Source: Burkholderia sp. OK233 (GTDB lineage: Bacteria; Pseudomonadota; Gammaproteobacteria; Burkholderiales; Burkholderiaceae). Taken from it: 64,000 nt of DNA. This document shows, piece by piece, positions 51,147 through 59,804 of the stretch. Each line of letters starts with the position of its first letter. The stretch's first letter is position 1. The position numbers and the translations under genes are program-made. The notes below the pieces were generated by a model. That model saw nothing but the letters and a program-made list of their open reading frames with translations, was not told where the DNA came from and searched no databases. The stretch is from assembly GCF_900230185.1 (NCBI RefSeq), contig NZ_OCSR01000001.1, positions 4,340,001 through 4,404,000 on the forward strand, in the 5' to 3' direction.

Positions 51147-52173
51147 CGTGGTACTGGTCTTCGCGGCGCTCGCGCTGCTATGCGCGGCGCTCGCGTTGCT
51201 GCTATGGCAACGCGGCGCGCAACGCAAAGACCAGGCGAGCACCGAGCGCTATATCGATAGCCGCATGGCGGTGGCCATGCCGGCCGGAGCGGGTGCGGGC
51301 GGCTTGTCGAATGGTGCGGGGGGCGGTTCGCGCGCCGCGCCCGCGCGCGCCGCCGCGGCGTCTGCCGCGATCGCACCGCAAGCGCCGCCGGCCGATGCGG
51401 GCTGGCTCGTGCGAGGGCGCTACCTGCGAGCGCGCGTGCGCTTTATGGTCCAACACGCGATGGTTCGCGCGGGCATTTCCAGCGCCAAGGGTCCTACCGC
51501 GATTGCTTGCGCAATCGTGCTGGTGCTGTGCGCCTGGGCCATGCTGGTAGGCGGCGTGCTCGCCGTTGGTGCGACGCTGATTGCGTGCGCGATGTTCATC
51601 TATTTTATGTTGACGATGCGCGCGAACAAGCGTCGTCAACAGATCGTGCGTCAATTGCCGCTGTTCCTTGACGGTATCGTGCGTCTGATTACGCTCGGCA
51701 ATAGCGTGCCCGCCGCGTTTCAGGCAGCGTTGCAAACCACCGAGGCGCCGCTACGCGATTGTCTGGACTATGTGTCGCGGATGCTGCGTACCGGTGTCGA
51801 AATCGATCGCGCGTTGTCTCAGGTCGCGCTGATCTATGGCGTGCGCGAACTCGAACTGGTCGGCGCCGTGCTGCGTCTGTCGGTCAAGTACGGTGGGCGT
51901 GCCGACGTGATGCTCGACCGCATGGCGTCGTTCATGCGCGATCTCGAACAGGCCGAGCGCGAACTCGTCGCAATGTCGGCGGAAACGCGGCTGTCGTCGT
52001 GGGTTCTGGCGATGTTGCCGATCGGCATCGGCGGTTTTTTGATCCTCTCCAATCCTAAGTATTTCGCGTCGATGTGGTTCGATCCGACCGGGCGGCAACT
52101 CGTCTATCTGGCGTTCGCTTTGCAGATGGTGGGCGCCTATCTGCTGTATCGCCTCGCGAATCTGAGGACATGA
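51139..52173 (+). CDS. tadB: TadB, inner-membrane pilus assembly protein
   Basis: A 344-residue GspF-type membrane platform protein. An N-terminal transmembrane helix is followed by an Ala/Arg-rich linker, two further helices (about 105-155), the T2SSF domain (RQLPLFLDGIVRLITLGNSV, then LRDCLDYVSRMLRTGVEIDRAL) and a C-terminal helix pair. The start at 51139 overlaps the end of tadA. It works with TadC and the TadA ATPase. Confidence 0.93.
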   Translation: MSSVVLVFAALALLCAALALLLWQRGAQRKDQASTERYIDSRMAVAMPAGAGAGGLSNGAGGGSRAAPARAAAASAAIAPQAPPADAGWLVRGRYLRARVRFMVQHAMVRAGISSAKGPTAIACAIVLVLCAWAMLVGGVLAVGATLIACAMFIYFMLTMRANKRRQQIVRQLPLFLDGIVRLITLGNSVPAAFQAALQTTEAPLRDCLDYVSRMLRTGVEIDRALSQVALIYGVRELELVGAVLRLSVKYGGRADVMLDRMASFMRDLEQAERELVAMSAETRLSSWVLAMLPIGIGGFLILSNPKYFASMWFDPTGRQLVYLAFALQMVGAYLLYRLANLRT

Positions 52174-53189
52174 CGATGCAAGTCCATCAATTCGTCGCTC
52201 TTGCACTGGCTCTGGCCGCGCTCGGACTGCTGTTGATTGCCGGCCTGGTGTTGGCGCGCGTGGCCGCCGTGCGGCGCAGCGAACGCACGCTCAGACACGC
52301 GCTCGACGAACGCGCATTGCAAACCGCGGCGCTCGCGGCCGCGGCGGCCGCACGTGCCGCGGACGGCGCTCAGGGCGCCTCGAACGCTGCTTTGCGAAAC
52401 GTGCAGCCGAAGGGTTTCAAAGGACTGCTCGAGCGCTTCGCGCATACCGGGATTCGCTGGCTCGACACGCCGTTCGGCCGCCAGGTCGTGGCCGAGGAAG
52501 ACCGCCGCTTGCTCGAGCAGTGCGGCTTCGTGGACACGCGCACACGCGGCCTGTTTCTGGTGGCACGGCTGGCAGGCGCGCTGGTGCTGCCGGTGGTGGT
52601 CGGCACCGTGGCCCGCGGCGCCCTGGACGGGCCGCGCTACGTCATGCTGGTGGTCATTTCGATCATGGCGGGTTTCATGGTGCCGAAGGTCGTCCTGAGG
52701 CGGCGAGCCGGCAAGCGTCGGCTCGGGGTGGTCGACGAATTGCCGCTGCTGGTCGACCTGCTGCGCCTGCTGCAGGGCGTGGGCTTGTCGCTCGATCAGA
52801 GCTTGCAAGTGATGGTCAACGATTTCCGCACGATGCTGCCGGTGCTCTCGAGCGAGCTGGAAATCGCGCAGCGCCAGTTTGCGACGGGCCGCACCCGCGA
52901 GCAGTCGCTGAACCGGTTAGCTTCGAGTTACGACAACGAGGATTTGCGCGCGGTCGTGCGCCTGCTGGTGCAGGTCGACCGGCACGGCGGCGCTGTTCAG
53001 GAACCGCTCAAGCAGTTCGGCGACCGCCTGCGCGAATCGCGCCGCGCGATGTTGCGCGAACGCATTGGCCGTCTCGCCGTGAAGATGACCGGCGTGATGA
53101 TCATCACATTATTGCCCGCGCTGATGATCGTCACAGCCGGCCCGGGCGTGCTGGCTGTCCAGCACTCGTTGCGCACGATGCATCGGTAA
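52170..53189 (+). CDS. tadC: TadC, inner-membrane pilus assembly protein
   Basis: The 339-residue partner of TadB. It also has an N-terminal transmembrane helix and a T2SSF domain (ELPLLVDLLRLLQGVGLSLDQSLQ, here in part), ending in a helix pair (VKMTGVMIITLLPALMIVT). The ATG at 52170 overlaps the tadB stop codon (ATGA). A second ATG lies at 52176. Confidence 0.92.
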   Translation: MTMQVHQFVALALALAALGLLLIAGLVLARVAAVRRSERTLRHALDERALQTAALAAAAAARAADGAQGASNAALRNVQPKGFKGLLERFAHTGIRWLDTPFGRQVVAEEDRRLLEQCGFVDTRTRGLFLVARLAGALVLPVVVGTVARGALDGPRYVMLVVISIMAGFMVPKVVLRRRAGKRRLGVVDELPLLVDLLRLLQGVGLSLDQSLQVMVNDFRTMLPVLSSELEIAQRQFATGRTREQSLNRLASSYDNEDLRAVVRLLVQVDRHGGAVQEPLKQFGDRLRESRRAMLRERIGRLAVKMTGVMIITLLPALMIVTAGPGVLAVQHSLRTMHR

Positions 53190-53199
53190 GGATTTTGCA

Positions 53200-54081
53200 A
53201 TGGCTCACTGTCTATCGTTCATATTTCTGACGCGTCCGGCTGAAAGCGCGCGCCGTGCCACAAGTTGTAGCGTGGCGTTGGCAGCGCTCTGCCTGCTTGG
53301 CGCGTGCGCGTCCAAAGACATCGTGGGTTACGGCGTCGGGCCGCAGGCCGAACGTGCGGCGATGGCCCAGCAAGCCAATCACGATCCCGCGCCGGACACG
53401 CCCGGCATGTATCTCGGGCTGATCGACCAGATGCAGTCGCAGGGGCTTTACTTCGCCTCGCTCGCGCATATCGACGCGTACGAGAAGCAGTATGGCGTGA
53501 GCCCCGACACGATTTTGCTGCGCGCCGACGCGTTGCGGATGACTGATCAGCCTGACGCCGCCGCGACGGCGTACAGCCAACTGCTGAAGACGCCGCTCGC
53601 CACGCGCGGCTATCGTGGGCTTGGTCTGATCGCTGGCGCGGCCGGTGACTTTGCACGTGCCGCGCAGGAACTGCAGCAGGCCGCGCAACTTGCGCCGACC
53701 GATGCCGTGACCCTGTCGGATTTCGGCTACGCGAAGCTGCGCGATGGCGATGTGAACGGCGCGCGCGTACCGCTCATGAAGGCGGCCGAGCTCGATCAGA
53801 ACAATCCGAAGATCGTCAGCAACATGGTGCTTTATCTGCTCGCGAACGGCGACCAGGCACAGGCGCTGGCGGTGATGAACCAGCAGAAGTTCACGCCGGA
53901 CGTGCGTGCGGCGATTCGCAGCGATGCGGCGAAGGTAGCCGCAGCGGGACGCGCGCAAACACACGGGTTGCAGGCGCAACCACAACAACAGTTCGGGCAG
54001 GCAGGCGCAGGCACCGGCACGGTCGCGAGCGCGCAGGGTATCGAACCGGCGCCGCGTTTATTGCAGCGTTTCGCGCAGTGA
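53200..54081 (+). CDS. tadD: TadD, TPR lipoprotein
   Basis: A 293-residue predicted lipoprotein with lipobox LGAC after a hydrophobic signal (ALAALCLLGAC). Several TPR-like helical repeats follow (about 80-230, e.g. DAAATAYSQLLKTPLATRGYRGLGLI in part, ...AAELDQNNPKIVSNMVLYLLANGDQ...). The Gln/Gly-rich C-terminus is probably flexible. TadD is thought to aid secretin assembly. AAGGA precedes the ATG, 10 bp after tadC. Confidence 0.9.
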   Translation: MAHCLSFIFLTRPAESARRATSCSVALAALCLLGACASKDIVGYGVGPQAERAAMAQQANHDPAPDTPGMYLGLIDQMQSQGLYFASLAHIDAYEKQYGVSPDTILLRADALRMTDQPDAAATAYSQLLKTPLATRGYRGLGLIAGAAGDFARAAQELQQAAQLAPTDAVTLSDFGYAKLRDGDVNGARVPLMKAAELDQNNPKIVSNMVLYLLANGDQAQALAVMNQQKFTPDVRAAIRSDAAKVAAAGRAQTHGLQAQPQQQFGQAGAGTGTVASAQGIEPAPRLLQRFAQ

Positions 54082-54107
54082 CCGATCAGGCAATCAGGGG
54101 AATCGAG

Positions 54108-54503
54108 ATGAATGACATAACAACGAAGCGGGGCTGCAAGGCATCGGTGCTGTGGGTGCTGTGCTTCGGTGTCGCGATGGGTGGGGCTGCTTCAGCGATT
54201 GCGCAGACAGGCGAAGCCGCTCAGCCGGTAGAGGTCTCGCAGCCACCGGTCCGGGCAAGCGAAGTGGGTCACTCGACCCGCGCATGGCTCGACCTGCAAA
54301 GCAGCAACACGGAAGCTGCGCCCGCGCTGCCGATGCTCGGCGCCGAAGCGGGGCTTGCCTACCGTCGTTACATGGAATCGTTCAAGAGCAAGATTCCCGA
54401 CCTGTACGGGTCGGCGCTGAATTCCGGCAGCGGGGGGGGTGGCAGCGGCGGTGGCGCGATGGGCGCGACCGGTGGGACTGGCCCTGGGGGCGGTTCGAAC
54501 TGA
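54108..54503 (+). CDS. DUF3613 secreted protein in the tad operon
   Basis: A 131-residue protein with a signal peptide (VLWVLCFGVAMGGAASAIAQ) and a short domain RAWLDLQSSNTEAAPALPMLGAEAGLAYRRYMESF (in part: AYRRYMESFKSKIPDLYG), which matches DUF3613. The C-terminus is Gly/Ser-rich. The ATG at 54108 has AGGGGAA upstream. A GTG at 54078 that overlaps the tadD stop is an alternative start. It sits between tadD and tadG, so it probably acts in the same system, role unknown. Confidence 0.8.
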   Translation: MNDITTKRGCKASVLWVLCFGVAMGGAASAIAQTGEAAQPVEVSQPPVRASEVGHSTRAWLDLQSSNTEAAPALPMLGAEAGLAYRRYMESFKSKIPDLYGSALNSGSGGGGSGGGAMGATGGTGPGGGSN

Positions 54504-54504
54504 C

Positions 54505-56364
54505 ATGCGCAGACCCTCGACCTTTACCGTGACCGCTCGCTATCCGCGCTCGCTTCGCGCGCGGCTCGGCCGCGAGCCGATGTCTGGCGCACACCGCCAG
54601 CACGGCGCGGTCGCGATTCTGGCGGTGATCTGGCTGAGCATCGCGATCGCGGCACTCGGCGCGATCGATATCGGCAATCTGTTTTTCGTGCGCAGGCAGT
54701 TGCAGCGCACGGCGGATCTGGCGGCGATGGCTGCGGTCCAGGTCATCAGCACGTCGGGCGCCTGCACGACGGCGACCACGGCCGCGCAGCAGAATGCATC
54801 ATCCAACGGTTTCACCGCCGACGGCACCAAGACCATCCTCAACACGACCTGCGGGCGCTGGGACACGAGTTCCAATACCTATTTCGGCACGACCGGCAAT
54901 CCGCTCAACGCCGTGCAGGTGCGGACGAGCCAGGTGGTGCCTTATTTCTTCCTCGGGCCGTCGCGCACCGTGACGGCGACGTCGACCGCGCTGGCGTCGA
55001 ACATCGATGCGTTCTCGCTCAGTACCGGCATCGCGACGATCAACACGCAACAATCAGCGCTGCTGAACGCGATCCTGGGTGGCTTGCTGAAAACGAGTGT
55101 GTCGCTCAGCGTGGGCGACATGCAAAGCCTCGCGACCGCACACATCAAGCTGGAAGATCTGATGGTGGCGCTGGGCGCGGCGAACATGCAGGGCCTGCTC
55201 GGCACCACGGTGAGCTATCAAAACCTGATGGTCGCGATGGTCAAGGCGTTGCAGGCGGGCGGCGATACCGTCAACGCGGCGATTCTGCAGACGGTGGCCG
55301 TAGCCATTCCTGGTGGTCAGAACATCACCGTGGGCGACGGCGGTTCCTCAGCGCCTGGGCTTCTCTCGCTAGGGCTGGCCAATCCGAATGCTGCGACGAC
55401 CGCGACTATCAACGCGTTCGACGCGTTGCTGGTCGCCGCGCAGATCGCGCAACGCAGTCCGGACGGCACCGTGGGCAATGCGCCGGCGATCAACGTGACG
55501 GCTGGCCTGCCCGGCGTGCTGGGACTCTCGCTGCAGGTCGTCAATCCGCCGGTGCTGGCGGTTGGCGAGGGCGGCACGACGGTCGTCAACGGAACGTCCA
55601 CGTCACGCACCATAGCGCGCACCGCCGTGGTCAACGCGACCGTCACGCTGGCGCCGGTTTCGCTGCCGACGTTGACCGTGGGCTTGCCGCCGCTGGTATC
55701 CGCGTCGATCTCCGCGCTCAGCACGCCGCTCGTGGTCACGCTGGCCGTCGCGCCCGGCACCGCGAGCCTCACGGCGGTCGATTGCGAAAGCACCAAGGCG
55801 GCCACCAACGCAACGCTGCAGGTGACGCCGGGCATCGCGTCGACCTGTCTGTCTGGCGGCAGTGTGCAGTGTACGGTGCCGGTCACCGCGCCCGTCACCG
55901 CTGCGGTCTATTCGTCCTCGATCAAACTGGCTTCCGTCACGGCGACATTGCTCGGCTTCACGACGCAGGTGGCCAATGTCATCGTGCACGGCATTGGTCC
56001 CTTGACCTTGACGCCGGGTTCCACGCCGATTGTCATCAACGGCTCGTCGGGCAGTTTCGACGTGGTGGCGAGCACCAATTCCAACCAGATCGGCAGCGCG
56101 CTCGCCATCTTCAGTTCGCAGTTGCTGAACGCGTTGCCCGGCGCGCTGGACATTTCGCTGCTCAACAACCTAATCGATATTTCGTCGCTGCTGCATTCGA
56201 TTCTGACTGCGGTCGCCGGCGCCCTGACACCGCTGCTGCAGCCCGTGTTCAACCTGCTCGATACCGTGCTTGTCCCCACACTTTCGCTACTGGGCGTACA
56301 AGTCGGCACCGCCACGGTCCACAATATGTCGCTGACATGCGGCGTCTCGCAACTGGTCAACTAG
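54505..56364 (+). CDS. tadG: TadG-related pilus-associated protein
   Basis: The 619-residue product starts with a Tad/TadG N-terminal region: a type IV-like helix HGAVAILAVIWLSIAIAALGAIDIGN (in part) followed by FFVRRQLQRTADLAAMAAVQV, shared by TadE/F/G proteins. The long extracytoplasmic part is rich in Ala, Val, Thr, Ser and Leu, with many beta-strand-like segments and a few Cys. TadG normally anchors the pilus to the envelope. The ATG is 1 bp after the previous stop. Confidence 0.85.
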   Translation: MRRPSTFTVTARYPRSLRARLGREPMSGAHRQHGAVAILAVIWLSIAIAALGAIDIGNLFFVRRQLQRTADLAAMAAVQVISTSGACTTATTAAQQNASSNGFTADGTKTILNTTCGRWDTSSNTYFGTTGNPLNAVQVRTSQVVPYFFLGPSRTVTATSTALASNIDAFSLSTGIATINTQQSALLNAILGGLLKTSVSLSVGDMQSLATAHIKLEDLMVALGAANMQGLLGTTVSYQNLMVAMVKALQAGGDTVNAAILQTVAVAIPGGQNITVGDGGSSAPGLLSLGLANPNAATTATINAFDALLVAAQIAQRSPDGTVGNAPAINVTAGLPGVLGLSLQVVNPPVLAVGEGGTTVVNGTSTSRTIARTAVVNATVTLAPVSLPTLTVGLPPLVSASISALSTPLVVTLAVAPGTASLTAVDCESTKAATNATLQVTPGIASTCLSGGSVQCTVPVTAPVTAAVYSSSIKLASVTATLLGFTTQVANVIVHGIGPLTLTPGSTPIVINGSSGSFDVVASTNSNQIGSALAIFSSQLLNALPGALDISLLNNLIDISSLLHSILTAVAGALTPLLQPVFNLLDTVLVPTLSLLGVQVGTATVHNMSLTCGVSQLVN

Positions 56365-56379
56365 CGTAACCAAGACAAG

Positions 56380-57771
56380 ATGAGAACCAACCCCAAAATC
56401 GAGGAACTCGATATCTACGTCTGGGAAGGCAAGGCCGACATCGTCGACCGGGTCGCGCGCTGCATGGCGAGCTTCGACGTCGAAGTGATCCGCGCGGACG
56501 ATATCGCGATCTCGCCTGAACGGACGGCGCTGCGACCGTCGCTCGCGATCATGAGCGTGTCGGTGATCGACAGCGGCGCGCTGCTCATGCGCGACTGGCA
56601 GGCCGCGCACGGCATTCCCGTCGTGTGGGTCGGCGCCGCGCCGCGCGACCATGATCCGGCAACTTACCCGTCCGACTATTCGCACATCCTGCCGCTCGAC
56701 TTCACCTGTGCCGAATTGCGCGGAATGGTCATGAAGCTGGTGCTGCAATTGCGCGCGCACAGCGCCAAGACGCACGAGTCGGATGCGATGATCGCCAACT
56801 CGGAGTGCATGCAGGCGCTGCTGCACGAAGTCGATACGTTTGCCGACTGCGACACGAGCGTGCTGGTGCACGGCGAAACCGGCGTCGGCAAGGAGCGCAT
56901 CGCGCAACTGCTGCACGAAAAACATACTCGCTACGGGCAGGGGCCGTTCGTCGCGGTGAACTGCGGTGCGATTCCGGACGGTCTGTTCGAATCGCTGTTC
57001 TTCGGCCACTCGAAAGGCTCGTTCACGGGCGCGGTGGTGGCGCACAAGGGCTACTTCGAGCAGTCCGACGGCGGCACGCTGTTCCTCGACGAAATCGGCG
57101 ATCTGCCGCTCTACCAGCAGGTCAAGCTCCTGCGCGTGCTTGAAGACAGCGCGGTCACGCGAATCGGTTCGGCCACGCCGGTGAAACTCGACTTCCGGCT
57201 GGTGGCGGCGACCAACAAGCATCTACCGCAACTGGTCAAGGACGGCACCTTCCGCGCCGATCTTTACTATCGGCTTGCAGTGATCGAGTTGAAGATTCCG
57301 TCCCTCGAAGAGCGGGGCGCGGTCGACAAGATTGCGATCTTCAAGGCGTTCATCGCGCAGATCGTTGGCAGTGAGCGTCTTTCCGCGTTGCCGGACTTGC
57401 CGTACTGGCTCGCCGACGCGGTGGCGGACACGTACTTCCCCGGCAATGTGCGCGAACTGCGCAACCTGGCCGAGCGGATCGGCGTGACGGTGCGTCAGAT
57501 CGGCGCGTGGGACGCGGCGCGTCTGCAGCGGCTGCTCGCGCTTGCGCGCACCAGTCAGCCGGTGCCGGCCGAGAGCGCCGCCGAGGTGCTGGTGGATCGC
57601 AGCAAATGGGACATGGCCGAGCGCAACCGCGTGCTGGCCGCGCTCGACGCAAACGGTTGGCGCCGGCAGGACACGGCCCTATATCTGGGGATCAGCCGCA
57701 AGGTTTTGTGGGAGAAGATGCGCAAATACCAAATTTTTGATGAAGAGCCCGAAACACGCGAAAGTGAGTAA
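56380..57771 (+). CDS. VpsR-like AAA+ transcriptional regulator
   Basis: A 463-residue bacterial enhancer-binding protein. The N-terminal 130 residues are a pseudo-receiver resembling VpsR, with no Asp at the usual phosphoacceptor site (PSLAIMSVS). The AAA+ domain has Walker A GETGVGKE (Lys171), the sigma-54 contact loop GSFTGA (usual GAFTGA), Walker B GGTLFLDEIGDLP and the arginine finger FRADLYYRL. A Fis-type helix-turn-helix ends the protein. It closes the tad locus and probably regulates it; VpsR homologues respond to c-di-GMP. Confidence 0.9.
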   Translation: MRTNPKIEELDIYVWEGKADIVDRVARCMASFDVEVIRADDIAISPERTALRPSLAIMSVSVIDSGALLMRDWQAAHGIPVVWVGAAPRDHDPATYPSDYSHILPLDFTCAELRGMVMKLVLQLRAHSAKTHESDAMIANSECMQALLHEVDTFADCDTSVLVHGETGVGKERIAQLLHEKHTRYGQGPFVAVNCGAIPDGLFESLFFGHSKGSFTGAVVAHKGYFEQSDGGTLFLDEIGDLPLYQQVKLLRVLEDSAVTRIGSATPVKLDFRLVAATNKHLPQLVKDGTFRADLYYRLAVIELKIPSLEERGAVDKIAIFKAFIAQIVGSERLSALPDLPYWLADAVADTYFPGNVRELRNLAERIGVTVRQIGAWDAARLQRLLALARTSQPVPAESAAEVLVDRSKWDMAERNRVLAALDANGWRRQDTALYLGISRKVLWEKMRKYQIFDEEPETRESE

Positions 57772-57818
57772 TAATGAGACGGTTGTACTAAAACAAAAAC
57801 TGTTCAAGCAGGATTTAC

Positions 57819-58535
57819 ATGGACCGAAAGTCGAAACTACGGCAGATTGCCCTGGCCGCAATCATCGCGATGGGGGCCGTGCAGGGCGTGAATGCGCAGG
57901 CTTTGCCGGATAGCGGGTCGAGCGCTGGTGTCGTTTCCCAGCCGGGCACGACGACGGCTTTGCCGGCCAATTCAGTGGCTGGACAGGCGCAGACGAATGC
58001 GTTGACGCCGGACGAAGCCAAGCAGTCTGCATCGGGCAATGTGGCGGAATTGCAGCAGATGATCCGGGGTTCGGATCTGAGCGAATTGCGCACGACATAC
58101 AACGGCAGCTATGGAGCGAGCTTGCTGTTTTATGGCAAGGAGATGACGTACTACGTGGCGTTGTTCCAGCAGAAGAACTTTTGGCGCGTCATCAAGACGC
58201 AGGACGCCACGCGTGCCGACATGATCTACAAGGATTTTGCGCGTCAGACGCTGCAACTGTCGGACGTCGAGATTCGCCGCACGCAGCTGGAAGCGCAGAA
58301 GGCGTTCACCGAGCGCATGATCGCGTTGTCGCAGGACCGTGCCAACCGCTTGCAGGCCGATCTTGACGTCGCGCATCAGCAGCAGACGATTGTTGCGAAT
58401 CAGCAGCAGCAGACCCGTGCCGAAGCAACGGCGCTTGCGCAGCAGAAGGCTAGCGCACAAGACCAGCTGCGCGCCGCTCAACGCCAGGTTCGCGAACTGC
58501 AGCGTCAACTGGAAAGTGGCCTGCCGTCGCACTGA
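57819..58535 (+). CDS. DUF2968 periplasmic coiled-coil protein
   Basis: A 238-residue protein with a Sec signal peptide ending at NAQA, then a DUF2968 domain (NVAELQQMIRGSDLSELRTTYNG, in part; YGASLLFYGKEMTYYVALFQQKNFWRVIKT, in part). A long C-terminal coiled coil (about 150-235) is rich in Gln, Ala and Arg. AGGA precedes the ATG. It follows the tad regulator and may belong to the same unit. Function unknown. Confidence 0.85.
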   Translation: MDRKSKLRQIALAAIIAMGAVQGVNAQALPDSGSSAGVVSQPGTTTALPANSVAGQAQTNALTPDEAKQSASGNVAELQQMIRGSDLSELRTTYNGSYGASLLFYGKEMTYYVALFQQKNFWRVIKTQDATRADMIYKDFARQTLQLSDVEIRRTQLEAQKAFTERMIALSQDRANRLQADLDVAHQQQTIVANQQQQTRAEATALAQQKASAQDQLRAAQRQVRELQRQLESGLPSH

Positions 58536-59048
58536 ACGCGATGGCTGGAATACCGGAAGATGGGCGGGCAGGCGGCTTTGAAAGCGCCGCCCACTCCATC
58601 GAAGGTACGAACGAACGTACAAGCCGAACGTACGAACCAGACGTACAATCCGTTTAGTAACGCAAGTCCCCTATCCCCGCAGTAGAAAGCTTTTCTCCGA
58701 AGCATCCCTGCCGCACGAGCAGACATTCGCACGCCCCTGGTTTCCCATGCAGACCCATCCGCGACGCACGTAGTGCGGAGTGGGAGCTGATGAGTCCTTT
58801 GTCACTAGCGCGGAATGTGCGAGGGCCCGGATTCCAGATGCACCACTACCCGCAGCAAACCACGGCCCCCGCTTAGCATGAGCGGTTTGAGCCGCTTTCT
58901 TTTGCCTACTTTTCTTTGCGGCATGCAAAGAAAAGTAGGTGCCGCCCCGCACAGGGGCAACGCAAATAAACCAATAGCAAATCAAGGAAAGCCACCACCC
59001 CAGGCGCCCCACCAAACGCGCGCCCCGCAAGGCAAACAAACCCCGTAT
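58536..59048. other. Intergenic region with repeat-like element
   Basis: The 513-bp gap contains the dyad element at 58905-58939 and flanking sequence of the type found many times in Burkholderiaceae genomes. No gene was recognised. Confidence 0.5.
58895..58963. repeat. Dispersed intergenic hairpin repeat (candidate)
   Basis: CCTACTTTTCTTTGC (58905-58919) and its exact complement (58925-58939) form a 15-bp stem with a 5-nt loop, followed by GTGCCGCCCCGCACAGGGGC. From memory, near-identical elements recur between genes in Paraburkholderia genomes; I cannot verify copy number from one window. Confidence 0.55.
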
Positions 59049-59240
59049 CTAATGCCGTTTCTTCCCCGCCGAAGGCACCTCATCCACTGGCGAGTGCCGC
59101 GGCTCACTCATATCGACTGCGATCGGATCACTAGCAGGAAAGCTTTCTTCGAGAGCCTCATCGAGGCGACTATCGGCTGACTCTGCGGGCGGCTGCACTG
59201 CTTCCTTGTGATGGGTTGCATGTTGCTTCTGCTTGGTCAT
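59049..59240 (-). CDS. Small acidic protein with LDEALEESFPASDP motif
   Basis: A 63-residue hydrophilic protein with a basic N-terminus (TKQKQHATHHKE), the central motif LDEALEESFPASDPIAV and a charged C-terminus. Short proteins with DEALEE(S/T)FPASDP are widespread in Proteobacteria and appear disordered; their function is unknown. The ATG at 59240 has GGAGC upstream, whereas the frame extends to 59318 without support. It stands alone. Confidence 0.7.
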   Translation of the reverse strand: MTKQKQHATHHKEAVQPPAESADSRLDEALEESFPASDPIAVDMSEPRHSPVDEVPSAGKKRH

Positions 59241-59556
59241 GACGTGCTCCATGAAAGAGACTCGACAACTCAGCATAGCGCAAAGCGACCCTGGGCGAGC
59301 ATCAGCCGAACGACCCAAGCTCCCACACCGTAAGCATTTCCTTCAAAACCCAAAAAACGAAACCAGAAAACAACCGGCAAAAAAACAAAACTTAAAACCA
59401 ACCCGCATCAAGTCGTTCTCCGAATGTCGCCTGACAACAAAAGCATCCGCCGGCCACACGGCCCGGCAAAAAACCGCACGGCATACCGTGAACGGGCAAC
59501 GTTCAAGCTCGGGAGGGGAGCAAACAGAAGCAGCGAACAACAAGGCAGCGAACGAC

Positions 59557-59784
59557 ATGGACCGAAAAAAACCGGCGCGCGCGCAGCGCTTCAACGCGTC
59601 ACACGTAGTGGAAGCCGAACTGGAACATCTGGATTGGGCGACGCGGCAACCGGCGCTGCGCATGCTGGACGCCGTGTACTGGCGCCGCCGCGTGCTGGCG
59701 GTCAAATGCGGATTCGAGCTGACGGACTTGCAGGTGATGCGGCTGGAGAAAATCTTGCAGCGGCTCGGCCATCCGTCGGAGTAG
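59557..59784 (+). CDS. Hypothetical small basic protein, 75 aa
   Basis: A 75-residue soluble, mostly helical protein (RFNASHVVEAELEHLDWATRQPALRMLDAVYWRRRV in part, then FELTDLQVMRLEKILQRLGHPSE). No signal or membrane segment. AAGG lies about 12 bp before the ATG. The frame is open further upstream, but this start gives a sensible protein. It converges on the hfq-like gene. Function unknown. Confidence 0.6.
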   Translation: MDRKKPARAQRFNASHVVEAELEHLDWATRQPALRMLDAVYWRRRVLAVKCGFELTDLQVMRLEKILQRLGHPSE

Positions 59785-59804
59785 CCGGCCGCTACGGCGG
59801 CGCC

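Noticed and set aside
58787..58794. CTGATGAG resembling a hammerhead ribozyme core
   Set aside because: No matching GAAA core half or flanking stems are present in the expected positions.
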